NCBI RefSeq assembly: GCF_000144915.1
Contig: NC_014374.1
Location: forward strand, 434,001 to 498,000
From: Acidilobus saccharovorans 345-15
Lineage (GTDB): Archaea > Thermoproteota > Thermoprotei_A > Sulfolobales > Acidilobaceae
Direction: 5' to 3'
DNA length: 64,000 bases
In this document: piece by piece, positions 43,718 through 52,317 of the stretch
Layout of the letters: each line of letters starts with the position of its first letter
Numbering within the stretch: position 1 is the stretch's first letter
The notes under the pieces: model-generated
Told to the model about the DNA's origin: nothing
The model's database searches: none
The model's input: the letters and a program-made list of their open reading frames with translations, nothing else
Position numbers and translations under genes: made by a program

Positions 43718-44743
43718 TCACTTTGCCGCTAATGCTTTAGTTTCAGCCACGCCACCCTTCCCGGAGAGCTCCAGTATCCTCATTATAGGAACCATGCTCT
43801 GCCCAAGTATGCAGAGGCCCCACATGGCATTTATGAGCGGTGGGAACACGTTATAGAGCGCGTAAATCATGCCCGTTAGGCCCCCGATGCTGAGCCTTCC
43901 TGACCTGACCTGTTGAACGCCAACAAATGCCATCAGCGCTGGGAGGCCATACCCATAGAGCAGCGAGAGCGACCAGAACACCCTGTCATAGTGTACCTGT
44001 TTTACCATGCCGTGCTGCCACTTAGTGATAGAGCCCAGGACCTCGCTCTCAGGCGACTCGCCCCGCAGCAGGGTCTCGATCCTGTGTATCATGTCACTGT
44101 AGTACTTCCTCTCAACGCTTCTGGCCCTCTCGACCCCAGCAAGGTAAGGCTCCAGTATGGCCAGGGAGAGGGGCATAGCGGCTACCGTGAGCGCGCCTAT
44201 GAAGGGCGACAGCTCCCACACAGTGACCGCCGCGGTGGCGGCTGTAAGCAGGTTAGGGACGAACGTGGTATACATGCCTCCCACGTTCCACATCACAAAG
44301 TCAACGTCATTTGCAACTCTTCCTACTACGTCTGAGGGGTCACCGGACTTCCTGAGGCCATTGACTAGCCTCAGCTTTATCTCGGAGATACCCTTAACTA
44401 TCGACACCCAGAAGGGCCTGTAGAGCCACTCCGTGGCCCCATAGATAGCTGCAGCCAGTGCCATCATAAACAGGGCCCTTCTAAGCCCAAGGCCGTCACC
44501 CCTCTGAAGGTAGTTTACAAGGTTAGTTATAGAGAGCGGCACAAGGTAGCCTGAGGCGTATGCTCTGAGAATGAAGGCTGCCATAGCCGCAATAAAGCCT
44601 ATGCTTATCTCCCGCTTCATGAGGTAGGCCCTGTAAAACTTGGCTGTAAGGGACAGCATCTTGGCGCTCCTCAGCAAGCTAACGGCCCCAGCTTGACGGA
44701 TAGCTGAGAGTTTAAAAGGCACTGAGTTGACAAGGAAGTTCAT
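43718..44743 (-). CDS. ABC exporter-type transmembrane domain protein without an ATPase domain
   Basis: The 341-residue product has about six helices arranged like the transmembrane domain of type IV (B-family) exporters, with an early helix pair, a long loop containing GDPSDVVGRVANDVDFVMW (about 137-155), as in the coupling region of these exporters, and ends at residue 341 without Walker motifs. Full exporters have an ATPase fused; here the nearest ATPase is the MalK-like one 14 nt upstream. The pair is unusual because that ATPase belongs to the importer group. Substrate unknown. Start ATG 44743. Confidence 0.8.
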   Translation of the reverse strand: MNFLVNSVPFKLSAIRQAGAVSLLRSAKMLSLTAKFYRAYLMKREISIGFIAAMAAFILRAYASGYLVPLSITNLVNYLQRGDGLGLRRALFMMALAAAIYGATEWLYRPFWVSIVKGISEIKLRLVNGLRKSGDPSDVVGRVANDVDFVMWNVGGMYTTFVPNLLTAATAAVTVWELSPFIGALTVAAMPLSLAILEPYLAGVERARSVERKYYSDMIHRIETLLRGESPESEVLGSITKWQHGMVKQVHYDRVFWSLSLLYGYGLPALMAFVGVQQVRSGRLSIGGLTGMIYALYNVFPPLINAMWGLCILGQSMVPIMRILELSGKGGVAETKALAAK

Positions 44744-44757
44744 TAGTTGGGGCGCGG

Positions 44758-45699
44758 TTACTCCTCAAACGTCTTAAACTTAAGTATGTTAAACCTGACC
44801 TTTTCGCCTTCCTTTAGCCTCTGGTTGGAGTAGCCCCTAACTTCGTAGTCTCCAAGCTCTATGTGGACTAGGTACCTGCCCATTATGAACTCCACAGCGT
44901 CAACTACACCTTCGTAGGGGCCCTGGCCTATGATTACGTCATCAGCCCTAACGCCTATCGTCCCCTTGAGGCCAAGCACGGAGCCGTCAATTATGGCCAT
45001 GGGCGGGTCTCCAACAAATGCTGCCACGTATTTGTTAGCAGGATCGTAGTATAGCTCCTCTGGCGTGCCCACCTGAAGTATCCTTCCCTCCATCATTATC
45101 GCCATCCTGTCAGCCTCGGCCATGGCTTCTATCTGATCGTGCGTGACGTATATGGTGGTTATCTTCTCCCTCCTCTGCAGGTCCTTTATGAACCTTCTTG
45201 CTGATATCCTCTGCGGCGCGTCTATGTTGCTCAGGGGCTCGTCCAGGAGGAGCACCCTGGGCCTTCTGACCAGGGCCCTGGCCAGGGCGACCCTCTGCTG
45301 CTGCCCTCCGGAGAGCTGCGAGGGGTAGCGGTCAAGCAGGTCCCTTATGCCGAGCTCTTCAGCCATATCAATGGCGCGCTTGCGGGCGTCCGGCTCACCC
45401 TCTATGGGCATCATTATGTTCTCAAGGACAGTCTTATGAGGGTACAGAACGTAGTTCTGGAAGAGCATGGAGACGGACCTCCTGCCTGGGGGCAGGTTTG
45501 TGACATCAATATTATCTATGTATATTTTTCCTGAGTCGACCTTCTCAAGGCCTGCTATGCACCTGAGCAGGGTGGTCTTTCCTGACCCGGAGTATCCCAG
45601 TATCACAAAAAGCTCTCCGTCGTGGACATCAAGGTCTATGCCGTTTAGCACTCTGTGCTTTCCGAAGCTCTTAACTAGGCCCCTTATTGAAAGCCCCAA
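44758..45699 (-). CDS. ABC transporter ATP-binding protein, MalK/GlcV-like
   Basis: The 313-residue protein has GYSGSGKTT (Walker A, about 35-43), the Q-loop LFQNYVLYPHKTV, the signature LSGGQQQRVALARAL (about 130-144), LLLDEPLSNID (Walker B, about 151-161) and the H-loop VTHDQIEA. A C-terminal TOBE domain (about 235-313) is typical of sugar importers such as GlcV and MalK. It starts at TTG 45699; a TATA-like AATTAAAGTTAAGG (45729-45742) precedes it. It is directly upstream of an exporter-type membrane gene, and no solute-binding protein or importer-type permease is in the window. Confidence 0.88.
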   Translation of the reverse strand: MGLSIRGLVKSFGKHRVLNGIDLDVHDGELFVILGYSGSGKTTLLRCIAGLEKVDSGKIYIDNIDVTNLPPGRRSVSMLFQNYVLYPHKTVLENIMMPIEGEPDARKRAIDMAEELGIRDLLDRYPSQLSGGQQQRVALARALVRRPRVLLLDEPLSNIDAPQRISARRFIKDLQRREKITTIYVTHDQIEAMAEADRMAIMMEGRILQVGTPEELYYDPANKYVAAFVGDPPMAIIDGSVLGLKGTIGVRADDVIIGQGPYEGVVDAVEFIMGRYLVHIELGDYEVRGYSNQRLKEGEKVRFNILKFKTFEE

Positions 45700-45755
45700 G
45701 TAGCAGTACCCTGCCTCCTGTGGACCCTTAACTTTAATTCCTTATCACGTGTCAG

Positions 45756-45779
45756 CCTCGGCCCTAGTTTAAGCCGAGG
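45756..45779. repeat. Inverted repeat 13 nt beyond the 5S rRNA
   Basis: CCTCGGC (45756-45762) and GCCGAGG (45773-45779) form a perfect 7-bp hairpin with a 10-nt loop on the minus strand just after the 5S 3' end. It may aid processing or termination of the 5S transcript. Confidence 0.4.
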
Positions 45780-45791
45780 ATCTTCAGAAGC

Positions 45792-45916
<125 letters not shown>

Positions 45917-45940
45917 AGGCTTACAGTTTCCAGAATGGGG

Positions 45941-45950
45941 TAAATAAGCG
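45941..45950 (-). promoter_or_regulatory. TATA box of the 5S rRNA gene
   Basis: The minus strand reads CGCTTATTTA, centred about 30 nt upstream of the 5S 5' end at about 45916. Confidence 0.6.
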
Positions 45951-46031
45951 TTTCCTTACGGTAGTGGCGGCCTGAAGATCTTTTAACCAGAAGCCTAGGC
46001 CTTTGTCGCTTTAAAGCCAAAGAGCGCCATT

Positions 46032-47096
46032 TCAGCCGCTGTTTACAACCTCCACGTGGGCGCGCCTGGCGGCCTCAAGGAACTCGTCATAGGTGAGGGG
46101 AAGCCATGACCTCAGCTGTTCATAGAGATCATTGTTCACCCTGTTTGTGCCCTTGTCGTTGGAGTACTTCACTATCTCCCTGTAGGCCCTAGCTATTCTG
46201 TCCTTCTTGCTCATAGTTGTTATTATGGCCTTCTCTATGTCGCCGCCGTAGAGGTAGCGGCTCTTGAGGAGGACCTCTACTATCCTGTTTATTCTCTCAG
46301 GAACCCCTATTACAGAGCCCTTGAGCTCTATCCTCCTTGGCACGCCCCACGGCACAAGGCTGTCCAGCATTCTGCTGAGGCCAGGCCTCGGTATCTTGTC
46401 CACGATGCCCCCTATCAGGAAGGCATCAGCGGTCATCACGTCGTCCGGCTTGAGGGGCGTAGAGGCGTCAGGCCTCAGTATTATGACCTTGTCGGCGTCG
46501 TATCCCCAAAGGACCTCGCTGGGCCTGGCGTTGACTATGGCCACCTTGTTGACGCCCATGACTTCATTTATCCACTTGGCGGTCTCTTCATCAGCTCCCG
46601 TTATTGACATGTGGGCGTCCCACAGGTACTCCCTTATCACTGAGAGCGTGACTCCCAGCTGAAGCCTGAGCTTAGAGAGTTCCTCGGGCGTGTGCAGGAA
46701 CTTCATGCTGAGGTCTATCACGAAGAGGGGAAGTGGGGGCTGAGGCAGGTAGTCAAGGAGCGCTCTCCACGGGACGGTCTTCTCAGTGGGGGAGGGCTTC
46801 CTCACTATTACGGCATCAGCATTAACGTCTCCCTTGCCGTACACTATTGACTTGTTCTTGCCCTTCCACTCGGTCTCGTAAGCCTTCTTGCCCTTGAAGG
46901 TCTCCTCGCCGAGGAAGTACTCCCTTATCAGCATCTCAACCGCCGCGTACTGGAAGCCCAGCCTGTAGAGCCTGTCCCCCTCAAGCCACTCCCTTGACCC
47001 AAGCACGTCATAACCATAGGCGTCCATAAGCTTGAGGAGGGCCCCAGAAGGCCTTGACTCTAGGCTCTGCTGAACTTTATCGCTCGTCTCCAGCAC
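46032..47096 (-). CDS. Archaeal Trm10-like SPOUT methyltransferase (tRNA position 9)
   Basis: The 354-residue protein carries the Trm10 signature: FVIDLSMKFLHTPEELSKLRLQL (about 125-147), LSVIREYLW, DAFLIGGIVDKIPRPGLSRML (about 226-246) and ELKGSVIGVPERINRIVEVLL (about 256-276), where SAM binds in the knot. The N-terminal 110 residues and the C-terminal helical domain (about 280-350) are as in the Sulfolobus m1A9 enzyme. It methylates N1 of A9 or G9 in tRNA. It starts at GTG 47096, 2 nt after the rnhB stop (47099), and so forms an operon with rnhB. Confidence 0.87.
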   Translation of the reverse strand: MLETSDKVQQSLESRPSGALLKLMDAYGYDVLGSREWLEGDRLYRLGFQYAAVEMLIREYFLGEETFKGKKAYETEWKGKNKSIVYGKGDVNADAVIVRKPSPTEKTVPWRALLDYLPQPPLPLFVIDLSMKFLHTPEELSKLRLQLGVTLSVIREYLWDAHMSITGADEETAKWINEVMGVNKVAIVNARPSEVLWGYDADKVIILRPDASTPLKPDDVMTADAFLIGGIVDKIPRPGLSRMLDSLVPWGVPRRIELKGSVIGVPERINRIVEVLLKSRYLYGGDIEKAIITTMSKKDRIARAYREIVKYSNDKGTNRVNNDLYEQLRSWLPLTYDEFLEAARRAHVEVVNSG

Positions 47097-47098
47097 CC

Positions 47099-47770
47099 CT
47101 ATACCATGAAGTCCTCAAGTGTCCTCCTAGGGCTTTTAGCTTTCCTAACAAAAGCGTTGGTGCCCCTCAAGGTGCCCCAGGAGTACCTTATTATTGGTGG
47201 CCTGGCGCCGGAGGAGAGCACCTTCATGACCCAGCTCACGGTCAGCGGGTCCGAAGGGTAGCCGCTGCCCTCAACCCCATACATTGACCTGAGCACTTCT
47301 ATCCTGCGGTCCCTTATTACCTTGGCAATTATGCTCGCCGCTGAGACTACTACATAGTTTGCGTCAGCCTTAGGCTCCACTACGAGCCTTCCCCTGAAGC
47401 CAAGCCTCTTAAGCTCCCCAGGAAGGATCCTGAGCTCGCCGAACTTGTCGATATAGATGGCCTTGACGAGCTCGGGCCTCAGCCTGCTGAGCAGGACCTT
47501 TAATCCTTTGAGCGCAGCCCTCTCCTCAAGCACGTTGACGTTCTCCCTGTCTATCTCGGCTGGCGGTATTGGAACTACAACGAACTCGCCAAGCCTCACT
47601 ATAGACCTGTAGAGCGTCTCCCTCGAGTGGGGGGTTAACTGCTTGCTGTCCCTCACGCCCATATCTTTAAGGAGGCCCAGGTTCTCCTCCTTGGTTGCAA
47701 AGCACGCCAGCATCAGCTCTCCGACAAGGCTCCCCCTTCCAGCCTCGTCAACGCCTATTATCCAGCTCAC
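47099..47770 (-). CDS. rnhB: Ribonuclease HII
   Basis: The 223-residue enzyme cleaves RNA in RNA/DNA hybrids and single ribonucleotides in DNA. The catalytic residues are D8 and E9 (GVDEAGRG), D108 (IYIDKF) and D154 (SIIAKVIRDRRI). The GRGPVIGPM segment of most homologues reads GRGSLVGELM here, which keeps the G-R-G loop but alters the following residues. The C-terminal region (YSWGTL) is as in archaeal enzymes. Start ATG 47770. Confidence 0.95.
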   Translation of the reverse strand: MSWIIGVDEAGRGSLVGELMLACFATKEENLGLLKDMGVRDSKQLTPHSRETLYRSIVRLGEFVVVPIPPAEIDRENVNVLEERAALKGLKVLLSRLRPELVKAIYIDKFGELRILPGELKRLGFRGRLVVEPKADANYVVVSAASIIAKVIRDRRIEVLRSMYGVEGSGYPSDPLTVSWVMKVLSSGARPPIIRYSWGTLRGTNAFVRKAKSPRRTLEDFMV

Positions 47771-47812
47771 GACGCCCTGCCTACGCTAACGGCTATAGCT
47801 CTGGGTAAAGCT

Positions 47813-48262
47813 TTATGCGTTGCCCTGCTGCGGGCTCTGCTCTTCGTTCATCTGCTGGTACCTCTGCTTCCACTCCTCAACTACGTCATAGCCATATACT
47901 TCCTTGAGCAGCTCCCTGCCCTCCTCGCTGACCATGTCAGGGCTCCAGGGCGGGTCAAAAGTCACGTCAATCTCTATGTCATCCTCGCTGATTCCAGGAA
48001 CCCTGTCTAATATGGCCTGCTCAACGTAGCCTAGTATTGAGCCTGTTACGGGGCAGCCGACAGCCGTCAGCGTCATAAGTACCCTGACCTTGGGCTTCCC
48101 GTTCTCCTTGGTGGCCTCTATCTCATAGACTAGGCCAAGGTTGAATATATCAACAGGTATTTCCGGGTCATAGACCTCTTTGAGCGCGTCCTCAACGAGC
48201 TTTATCAGCTCTGGGTCGCCGCTCACCTTAAGCTTAGGTGGCCCTGCGCGGTTCTCAGCCAA
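47813..48262 (-). CDS. MIP18/DUF59-family iron-sulfur assembly protein
   Basis: The 149-residue protein matches the MIP18 family: VEDALKEVYDPEIPVDIFNLGLVYEI (about 23-48), then MTLTAVGCPVTGSI (about 63-76, with the family cysteine) and DVTFDPPWSPDMVSEEGRELL (about 104-124). Members help deliver Fe-S clusters. It starts at TTG 48262 after a very strong GAGGAGGTAAG site; the C-terminal tail is Q/E-rich. Confidence 0.92.
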   Translation of the reverse strand: MAENRAGPPKLKVSGDPELIKLVEDALKEVYDPEIPVDIFNLGLVYEIEATKENGKPKVRVLMTLTAVGCPVTGSILGYVEQAILDRVPGISEDDIEIDVTFDPPWSPDMVSEEGRELLKEVYGYDVVEEWKQRYQQMNEEQSPQQGNA

Positions 48263-48295
48263 GGCTTACCTCCTCATAGTAAGGTTCGCGGGAAA

Positions 48296-48307
48296 ATTTA
48301 TATAAAG
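48296..48307 (-). promoter_or_regulatory. TATA box of the MIP18-family gene
   Basis: The minus strand reads GGCTTTATATAAATTT around 48294-48309, an excellent archaeal TATA element about 35-40 nt before the TTG start and with GAGGAGG between them. Confidence 0.65.
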
Positions 48308-48322
48308 CCGTTTAGACTCCGC

Positions 48323-48547
48323 TCAGCTCTCGCGGAGCACCTCGTCCCTGTAGAGCCAAAGTACTATGAGGTATGAGATCCAGGGGGCCGCCAACATTAT
48401 AGCTGCGCCCAGGAAAAGGTAGGCCCTGCCAAGCCTGGGGCTCATGGCAACCAGAGCTCCCCCTGCGGCGGCTATAGAGAAGGTCAACACTAGCTTGTCA
48501 CGAACAGCCCTCCTCACTAATCTTTCCGCCGAGCTTCTGCGCTCCAA
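48323..48547 (-). CDS. Small two-helix membrane protein
   Basis: The 74-residue open frame has a basic N-terminus (about 1-18) and two hydrophobic helices (about 20-38 and 42-66). It overlaps the CinA-like gene by 50 nt if TTG 48547 is used; a GTG at 48514 or 48487 would shorten it. No family recognised. The membrane pattern and codon usage support coding, though the exact start is open. Confidence 0.5.
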   Translation of the reverse strand: MERRSSAERLVRRAVRDKLVLTFSIAAAGGALVAMSPRLGRAYLFLGAAIMLAAPWISYLIVLWLYRDEVLRES

Positions 48548-49313
48548 CTTTGACAGCCTCCAGGGCTGACATGGCCTTAGTCAGGGCCTCCTCCCTCGTG
48601 TTTCCCGAGGCCAGGACTTTTATCTCTAGGATGGGGTTCCCGACCTCCACCCCCTTGGGGTGGCTCTTTACGTAGCAGCCTGGGTTCTTCCTTTCAGCCT
48701 CCTCGACGAAGGGGGCGAGCGACGACTCGGGCACGCCAACTACCTTGAAGCCGCACTCCACCACCGACAGCTGCGGGGCTATAGCCTTAAGCCTTGGCAT
48801 TACCTCCTCCTCAAATATCGCCTCCATCTCCTTGGGCACGCCGGGGAGTGAGACTATTATGGTGCTGCCGAGGTCAAGCCATGAGCCTGGGGCGGTCCCC
48901 GCTGAGTTCCTCAGCGCCACCGCCCCCTCGGGCATGTAGGCCATCTTCTCCCTCTCCTTAGTCATCTGCATGCCGCCCTGGCTGTACTTGGCTAAGACCA
49001 TCTCGTAAGCCTCCTTGTTCAGCACAAGCCTGCGGTTAGTGGCCAGGGCCACGGCCTCCAGGGTCCTGTCATCATACGTTGGCCCGAGCCCCCCGGTGGT
49101 TATGACTAGCCTTACGCCATGTGACAGGGCCCTCCTTATTTCATCGCCTATCTGCTCGAGGTCGTCAGGGGTCACTATAATCCTCTCGACGCTGAACCCT
49201 AGGAAGGTCAGCTTTCTGGCAAGCCACGCGGCGTTGGTGTTCACTATCCTTCCTATCAATATCTCGTTGCCTATGGTCAGCAGCCACGCCTTGGGGCCCT
49301 GCTGTAGGGCCAT
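48498..49313 (-). CDS. CinA-like (COG1058) nucleotide-binding protein
   Basis: From ATG 49313 the product is 271 residues; GAGGG lies 7 nt upstream. Its N-terminal domain (about 8-175) is MoaB/MogA-like: LTIGNEILIGRIVNTNAAWLARKL (about 13-36), TTGGLGPTYDDRTLEAVA (about 72-89), NSAGTAPGSW and SLPGVPKEM (about 153-161). It lacks the C-terminal deamidase part of full bacterial CinA, as is usual in archaea. The activity is unproved; bacterial CinA hydrolyses ADP-ribose and deamidates NMN. Confidence 0.88.
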   Translation of the reverse strand: MALQQGPKAWLLTIGNEILIGRIVNTNAAWLARKLTFLGFSVERIIVTPDDLEQIGDEIRRALSHGVRLVITTGGLGPTYDDRTLEAVALATNRRLVLNKEAYEMVLAKYSQGGMQMTKEREKMAYMPEGAVALRNSAGTAPGSWLDLGSTIIVSLPGVPKEMEAIFEEEVMPRLKAIAPQLSVVECGFKVVGVPESSLAPFVEEAERKNPGCYVKSHPKGVEVGNPILEIKVLASGNTREEALTKAMSALEAVKVGAQKLGGKISEEGCS

Positions 49314-49429
49314 ATGCAAACCCTCATGCTAAGTGAGGTCCGAGGGAAAACAGCGTTGCGCTTCGGAAGTATTACTACGTGTGATACCCTTAGTGAGCCC
49401 TAGGAGTAAGTAAGTACCGGTGAGAAGGG

Positions 49430-49681
49430 GTGACCTTAGAGGCCCTGCAGTACGCTGTAAACTCCGTGTTTGGTCACTTTGGCGGGCTCCAGCTGAGCTC
49501 CGCGGGTAACGTGCTTGCCCTAGTAGGCATTGCAATGCTGCTCGCCATAATAGTAATAGGGGGAGTGGTGCTCATAGCCAGGGGCATAAAAGCAATAGGA
49601 AACCTGACGCCGGGCAAGTTCCTGGCGGTGCTCATAGGCCTTGCCGTGGCGTTCATAGTTGTTGGGGCGTTGGCGCCCTAG
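49430..49681 (+). CDS. Small membrane protein of two helices
   Basis: The 83-residue product starts at GTG 49430. Two long hydrophobic segments (about 26-52 and 59-83) are joined by a GNLTPGKF turn; the N-terminus is short and outside the membrane or amphipathic. The C-terminus overlaps the convergent atpD gene by 29 nt. No family recognised. The hairpin shape is like small accessory or pilin-related proteins, but the sequence does not say more. Confidence 0.6.
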   Translation: MTLEALQYAVNSVFGHFGGLQLSSAGNVLALVGIAMLLAIIVIGGVVLIARGIKAIGNLTPGKFLAVLIGLAVAFIVVGALAP

Positions 49682-50324
49682 CGGCCCTGCTCTCCTCAGC
49701 AGCCGTGAGCATTCTTTTGAGGTGCTTGAGCCTGACGAAGTCCTCCCTTTCCCTCTCGTCAAGCACCATAGATATGAACTTTATGGCCCTCTCGTAGCTT
49801 GGTATTATGACGTAATCGAGCGAGTTGATGAGCCTCTGCGTCCTCTTCAGCTCCTCTATCAGCCTAGTTATGGTCTCCTCGTACTGGGCAAGCCTAAGTA
49901 TTGCGGGCACCTCCTCCCTTAGCATAACGTAGCTTTCTACCAGGTCAGGCGAGGAGCCGGGAGGTATGGCGGGAGTCGCCACAGACGTAGGTATGAGCTG
50001 AAACACGGGAGCCCTTACCGTGAACATAACCGTAACCCCGGCCTTTATCCTGAGAGAGCTCTTCACGGAATCGGCGTAGGCCCACGTCCTCTGTATGCCC
50101 TCGGAGGCCTCACCCCTGTAGAACTCTGTGAACATCTCCTCAAGCCTGCTGTAGACCTCCTTCTGGTACCTGTTGTAGTCCTCCGCGACGCTCCTTATGT
50201 AGTGAAGCAGGACGTCCCTCTTCTCCTCGAGTACCCTCCTAATCCTCCTTATGGTGGCGTACTCCCTTCGCAGCCTTATCAAGTTTATCTTTGTTGGCAG
50301 CGTGCTCCTGACGTCTATGGCCAA
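49653..50324 (-). CDS. atpD: A-type ATP synthase subunit D
   Basis: The 223-residue protein is the central-stalk subunit: PTKINLIRLRREYATIRRIRRVLEEKRDVLLHYI (about 10-43) is the N-terminal coiled-coil half, and EETITRLIEELKRTQRLINSLDYVIIPSYERAIKFI (about 147-182) the C-terminal coiled-coil half, with a beta-rich middle. It connects the catalytic head to the rotor. No other atp genes are in the window, so this subunit lies apart from the main operon or the rest is elsewhere. It is divergent from pelota. Confidence 0.93.
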   Translation of the reverse strand: MAIDVRSTLPTKINLIRLRREYATIRRIRRVLEEKRDVLLHYIRSVAEDYNRYQKEVYSRLEEMFTEFYRGEASEGIQRTWAYADSVKSSLRIKAGVTVMFTVRAPVFQLIPTSVATPAIPPGSSPDLVESYVMLREEVPAILRLAQYEETITRLIEELKRTQRLINSLDYVIIPSYERAIKFISMVLDEREREDFVRLKHLKRMLTAAEESRAARAPTPQQL

Positions 50325-50402
50325 GCCTCAGGCCCCAGTGTCTACGGGCTATGCTAGACTTTAAGCGGTGCGGTCCACCTGGACTAGGAAAGGAAGCACG
50401 GC

Positions 50403-51488
50403 ATGGAGGTCAGGCTGCTGGACTCCAAGGCCAGGTACATAGAGGTGCTGCCCAGAAGCGAGGAGGACCTGTGGACGTTAGCTATGACCTTAAGGCAGGG
50501 GGACCTTATCAGGACTGTCGTCACCCGTGACGTGAGCGGAAGGGACGCAAAGAGCAAGGAGAGGAGGCCCATCGAGGTCCTGTTAAGGGTTGAGAACGTT
50601 GAATTTCAGCCGTTCACTGGGGCCCTGAGGATCTTTGGCGTCATTGAGGAGGGCCCAGACAGGTTCGGCGTCAAGGGCAAGCACCAGTCGGCCTACATAG
50701 GGCTCAACCAGTGGGTAACCCTCATAAGGGACGGGGGGTGGAGCCAGAGGATTATAGAGAAGCTGAGGGCGAGCGGGCCCAGGGGCAAGGCAATTATACT
50801 CGCTGTTGACTACGAGAGCTACGCGCTGGCGGTCCTGACGCCTGTGGGCCTAAGGGTGCTTTACGAGAACCCCCTCTCCCTGGGCTCCAAGGATGACCCG
50901 AGGAGGGAGGCTAACCTTGAGGAGGCTATAGATAGAATTGCCAACGAGCTTGTCGAGCAGGCCTCCAAGGAGAGCGCAAACGTAGTCGTGGTCGCAGGCC
51001 CAACTGCTGTGAAGGACGAGGTGGCGTCAAAGGTAAGGCTCCTGGCCCGCGGCCTGAGAGTCGTAGAGGACACCGTCTCCTCTGGGGGCATAGAGGGGGT
51101 CTATGAAGTTATGAGAAGGCAGAGCGTGCTGGAGGCGCTTAACGAGATGAATAGCGTTAGGGCTGAGAGCATACTTGACGAGTTCATGAAGCTCGTCTCC
51201 ACAAGCCCCGACCTGGTGGCCTACACGCTCCCTGAGGTAAAGCTGGCAGCGGAGCTGGGGGCCGTGAGGTCCCTAGTTATAATTGACTCCCTTCTCTACT
51301 CCATCGATGATAGTGAAAGGGAGACGGCCCAGAATATAATTGAGAGCGTGGAGTCCAGGGGAGGAGAGGTCGTAGTGATAACCAGGGAGTCCCCGGCATC
51401 AGACACCGTGGCCTCCATGGGGGGCGTGATAGCCATCCTGAGGTACAAGGTGCCCAGGGAGCTCAGGGAGGCTCAGAGACCGCCCTGA
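50403..51488 (+). CDS. pelA: Pelota (Dom34) ribosome-rescue factor
   Basis: The 361-residue protein has the eRF1-like layout: an N-terminal Sm-like domain (about 1-130), a middle domain (about 131-260) and a C-terminal domain (about 261-361) with VKLAAELGAVRSLVIIDSLL. It lacks the GGQ loop, as Pelota does. It binds stalled ribosomes with aEF1A and lets ABCE1 (16069-17874) split them. ATG 50403 follows GGAAAGGAAG. Its end overlaps the convergent IMPase gene by 26 nt. Confidence 0.95.
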   Translation: MEVRLLDSKARYIEVLPRSEEDLWTLAMTLRQGDLIRTVVTRDVSGRDAKSKERRPIEVLLRVENVEFQPFTGALRIFGVIEEGPDRFGVKGKHQSAYIGLNQWVTLIRDGGWSQRIIEKLRASGPRGKAIILAVDYESYALAVLTPVGLRVLYENPLSLGSKDDPRREANLEEAIDRIANELVEQASKESANVVVVAGPTAVKDEVASKVRLLARGLRVVEDTVSSGGIEGVYEVMRRQSVLEALNEMNSVRAESILDEFMKLVSTSPDLVAYTLPEVKLAAELGAVRSLVIIDSLLYSIDDSERETAQNIIESVESRGGEVVVITRESPASDTVASMGGVIAILRYKVPRELREAQRPP

Positions 51489-52257
51489 TGATATCCCCTG
51501 CCCTCTCCTTCCTGACAACTATAACGTCGCCGACCACCGACACCTTATCTATGTCCCCGCTCAGCTCATCGCCCCTGGAGTTCAGCGTGGCGGCGCCGCA
51601 CTCCCTGGCTATGCCAAGGGCCGCAGCCACGTCAACGTTCCTCAGCTTATCCCTGAGGTCAATGAAGGCAAGCCCTCTGCCAAGGCCTACCATGGCTATC
51701 TCTAGGGCTGAGCTGCCGAGGCTCCGGACCTTGAGCTTAGGCATATAATTGAAAAGCCTGGATATCCTGTAAGCCTCCTCAGGCCTCTCAACGTAGACAA
51801 AAACTATCTCGCTCTCAGAGGTCGCCGGCGAAACCCTCTCGCTGCCCTCAAAGCATCCCTCTCCCCTGCCAAAGGATATGGTCTTGCCGAACCCTATGGG
51901 GGCCACCGCGCCGGCCACTGCATCGGACAGGGACCTGGAGCCTGGCGGTATAACAGCTATGGAAACCGAGCACCACGGTATGCAGTTCTCATAGTTGAGG
52001 CTCCCGTCCAGGGGGTCCACTATGAAGGTGTAGTCCCCGCTGCCCATGACTCCGCTTTCCTCGCTCACCATCCTGAAGCTTAGGCCCTGAGCCTTGAGGT
52101 CCTCGAATATGGCCCTCTCGGACTCAAGGTCAGCCCTTATGGTTTCCCCCTTGACCTTCTTTGTTGACTCCGTGCACCACTCCTCCCTCAGCATCCTGGC
52201 GGCCCCCTCAGCTATCTTGACCACCAGTGACCTGAGGTCCTCTACCTCCTTGCTCAT
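51463..52257 (-). CDS. Inositol monophosphatase/FBPase IV family phosphatase
   Basis: The 264-residue protein has SEESGVMG (about 62-69), IVDPLDGSLNYE (about 77-88) and the C-terminal LRNVDVAAALGIARECGA, which replaces the common WDxAA motif. These are the Mg sites of the inositol monophosphatase family; archaeal members also dephosphorylate fructose 1,6-bisphosphate. It could therefore serve gluconeogenesis or inositol (osmolyte and lipid) synthesis. Start ATG 52257. Confidence 0.9.
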   Translation of the reverse strand: MSKEVEDLRSLVVKIAEGAARMLREEWCTESTKKVKGETIRADLESERAIFEDLKAQGLSFRMVSEESGVMGSGDYTFIVDPLDGSLNYENCIPWCSVSIAVIPPGSRSLSDAVAGAVAPIGFGKTISFGRGEGCFEGSERVSPATSESEIVFVYVERPEEAYRISRLFNYMPKLKVRSLGSSALEIAMVGLGRGLAFIDLRDKLRNVDVAAALGIARECGAATLNSRGDELSGDIDKVSVVGDVIVVRKERAGDIIRAVSEPP

Positions 52258-52317
52258 CTCTCATCCCCTGCACCTGTTCCAATCAGCGATTTAAAGTGGA
52301 AGCACTGGCCGTCGGGC

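Noticed and set aside
45728-45750. CTGA followed by GTGATAA on the minus strand, like D' and C' boxes
   Set aside because: No C box upstream and no D box downstream at usable distances; probably chance near the ATPase promoter.
49355-49385. Imperfect palindrome GTATTAC-tacgt-GTGATAC between the CinA-like gene and the small membrane gene
   Set aside because: One mismatch and no TATA element or regulator near it; not enough to call an operator.
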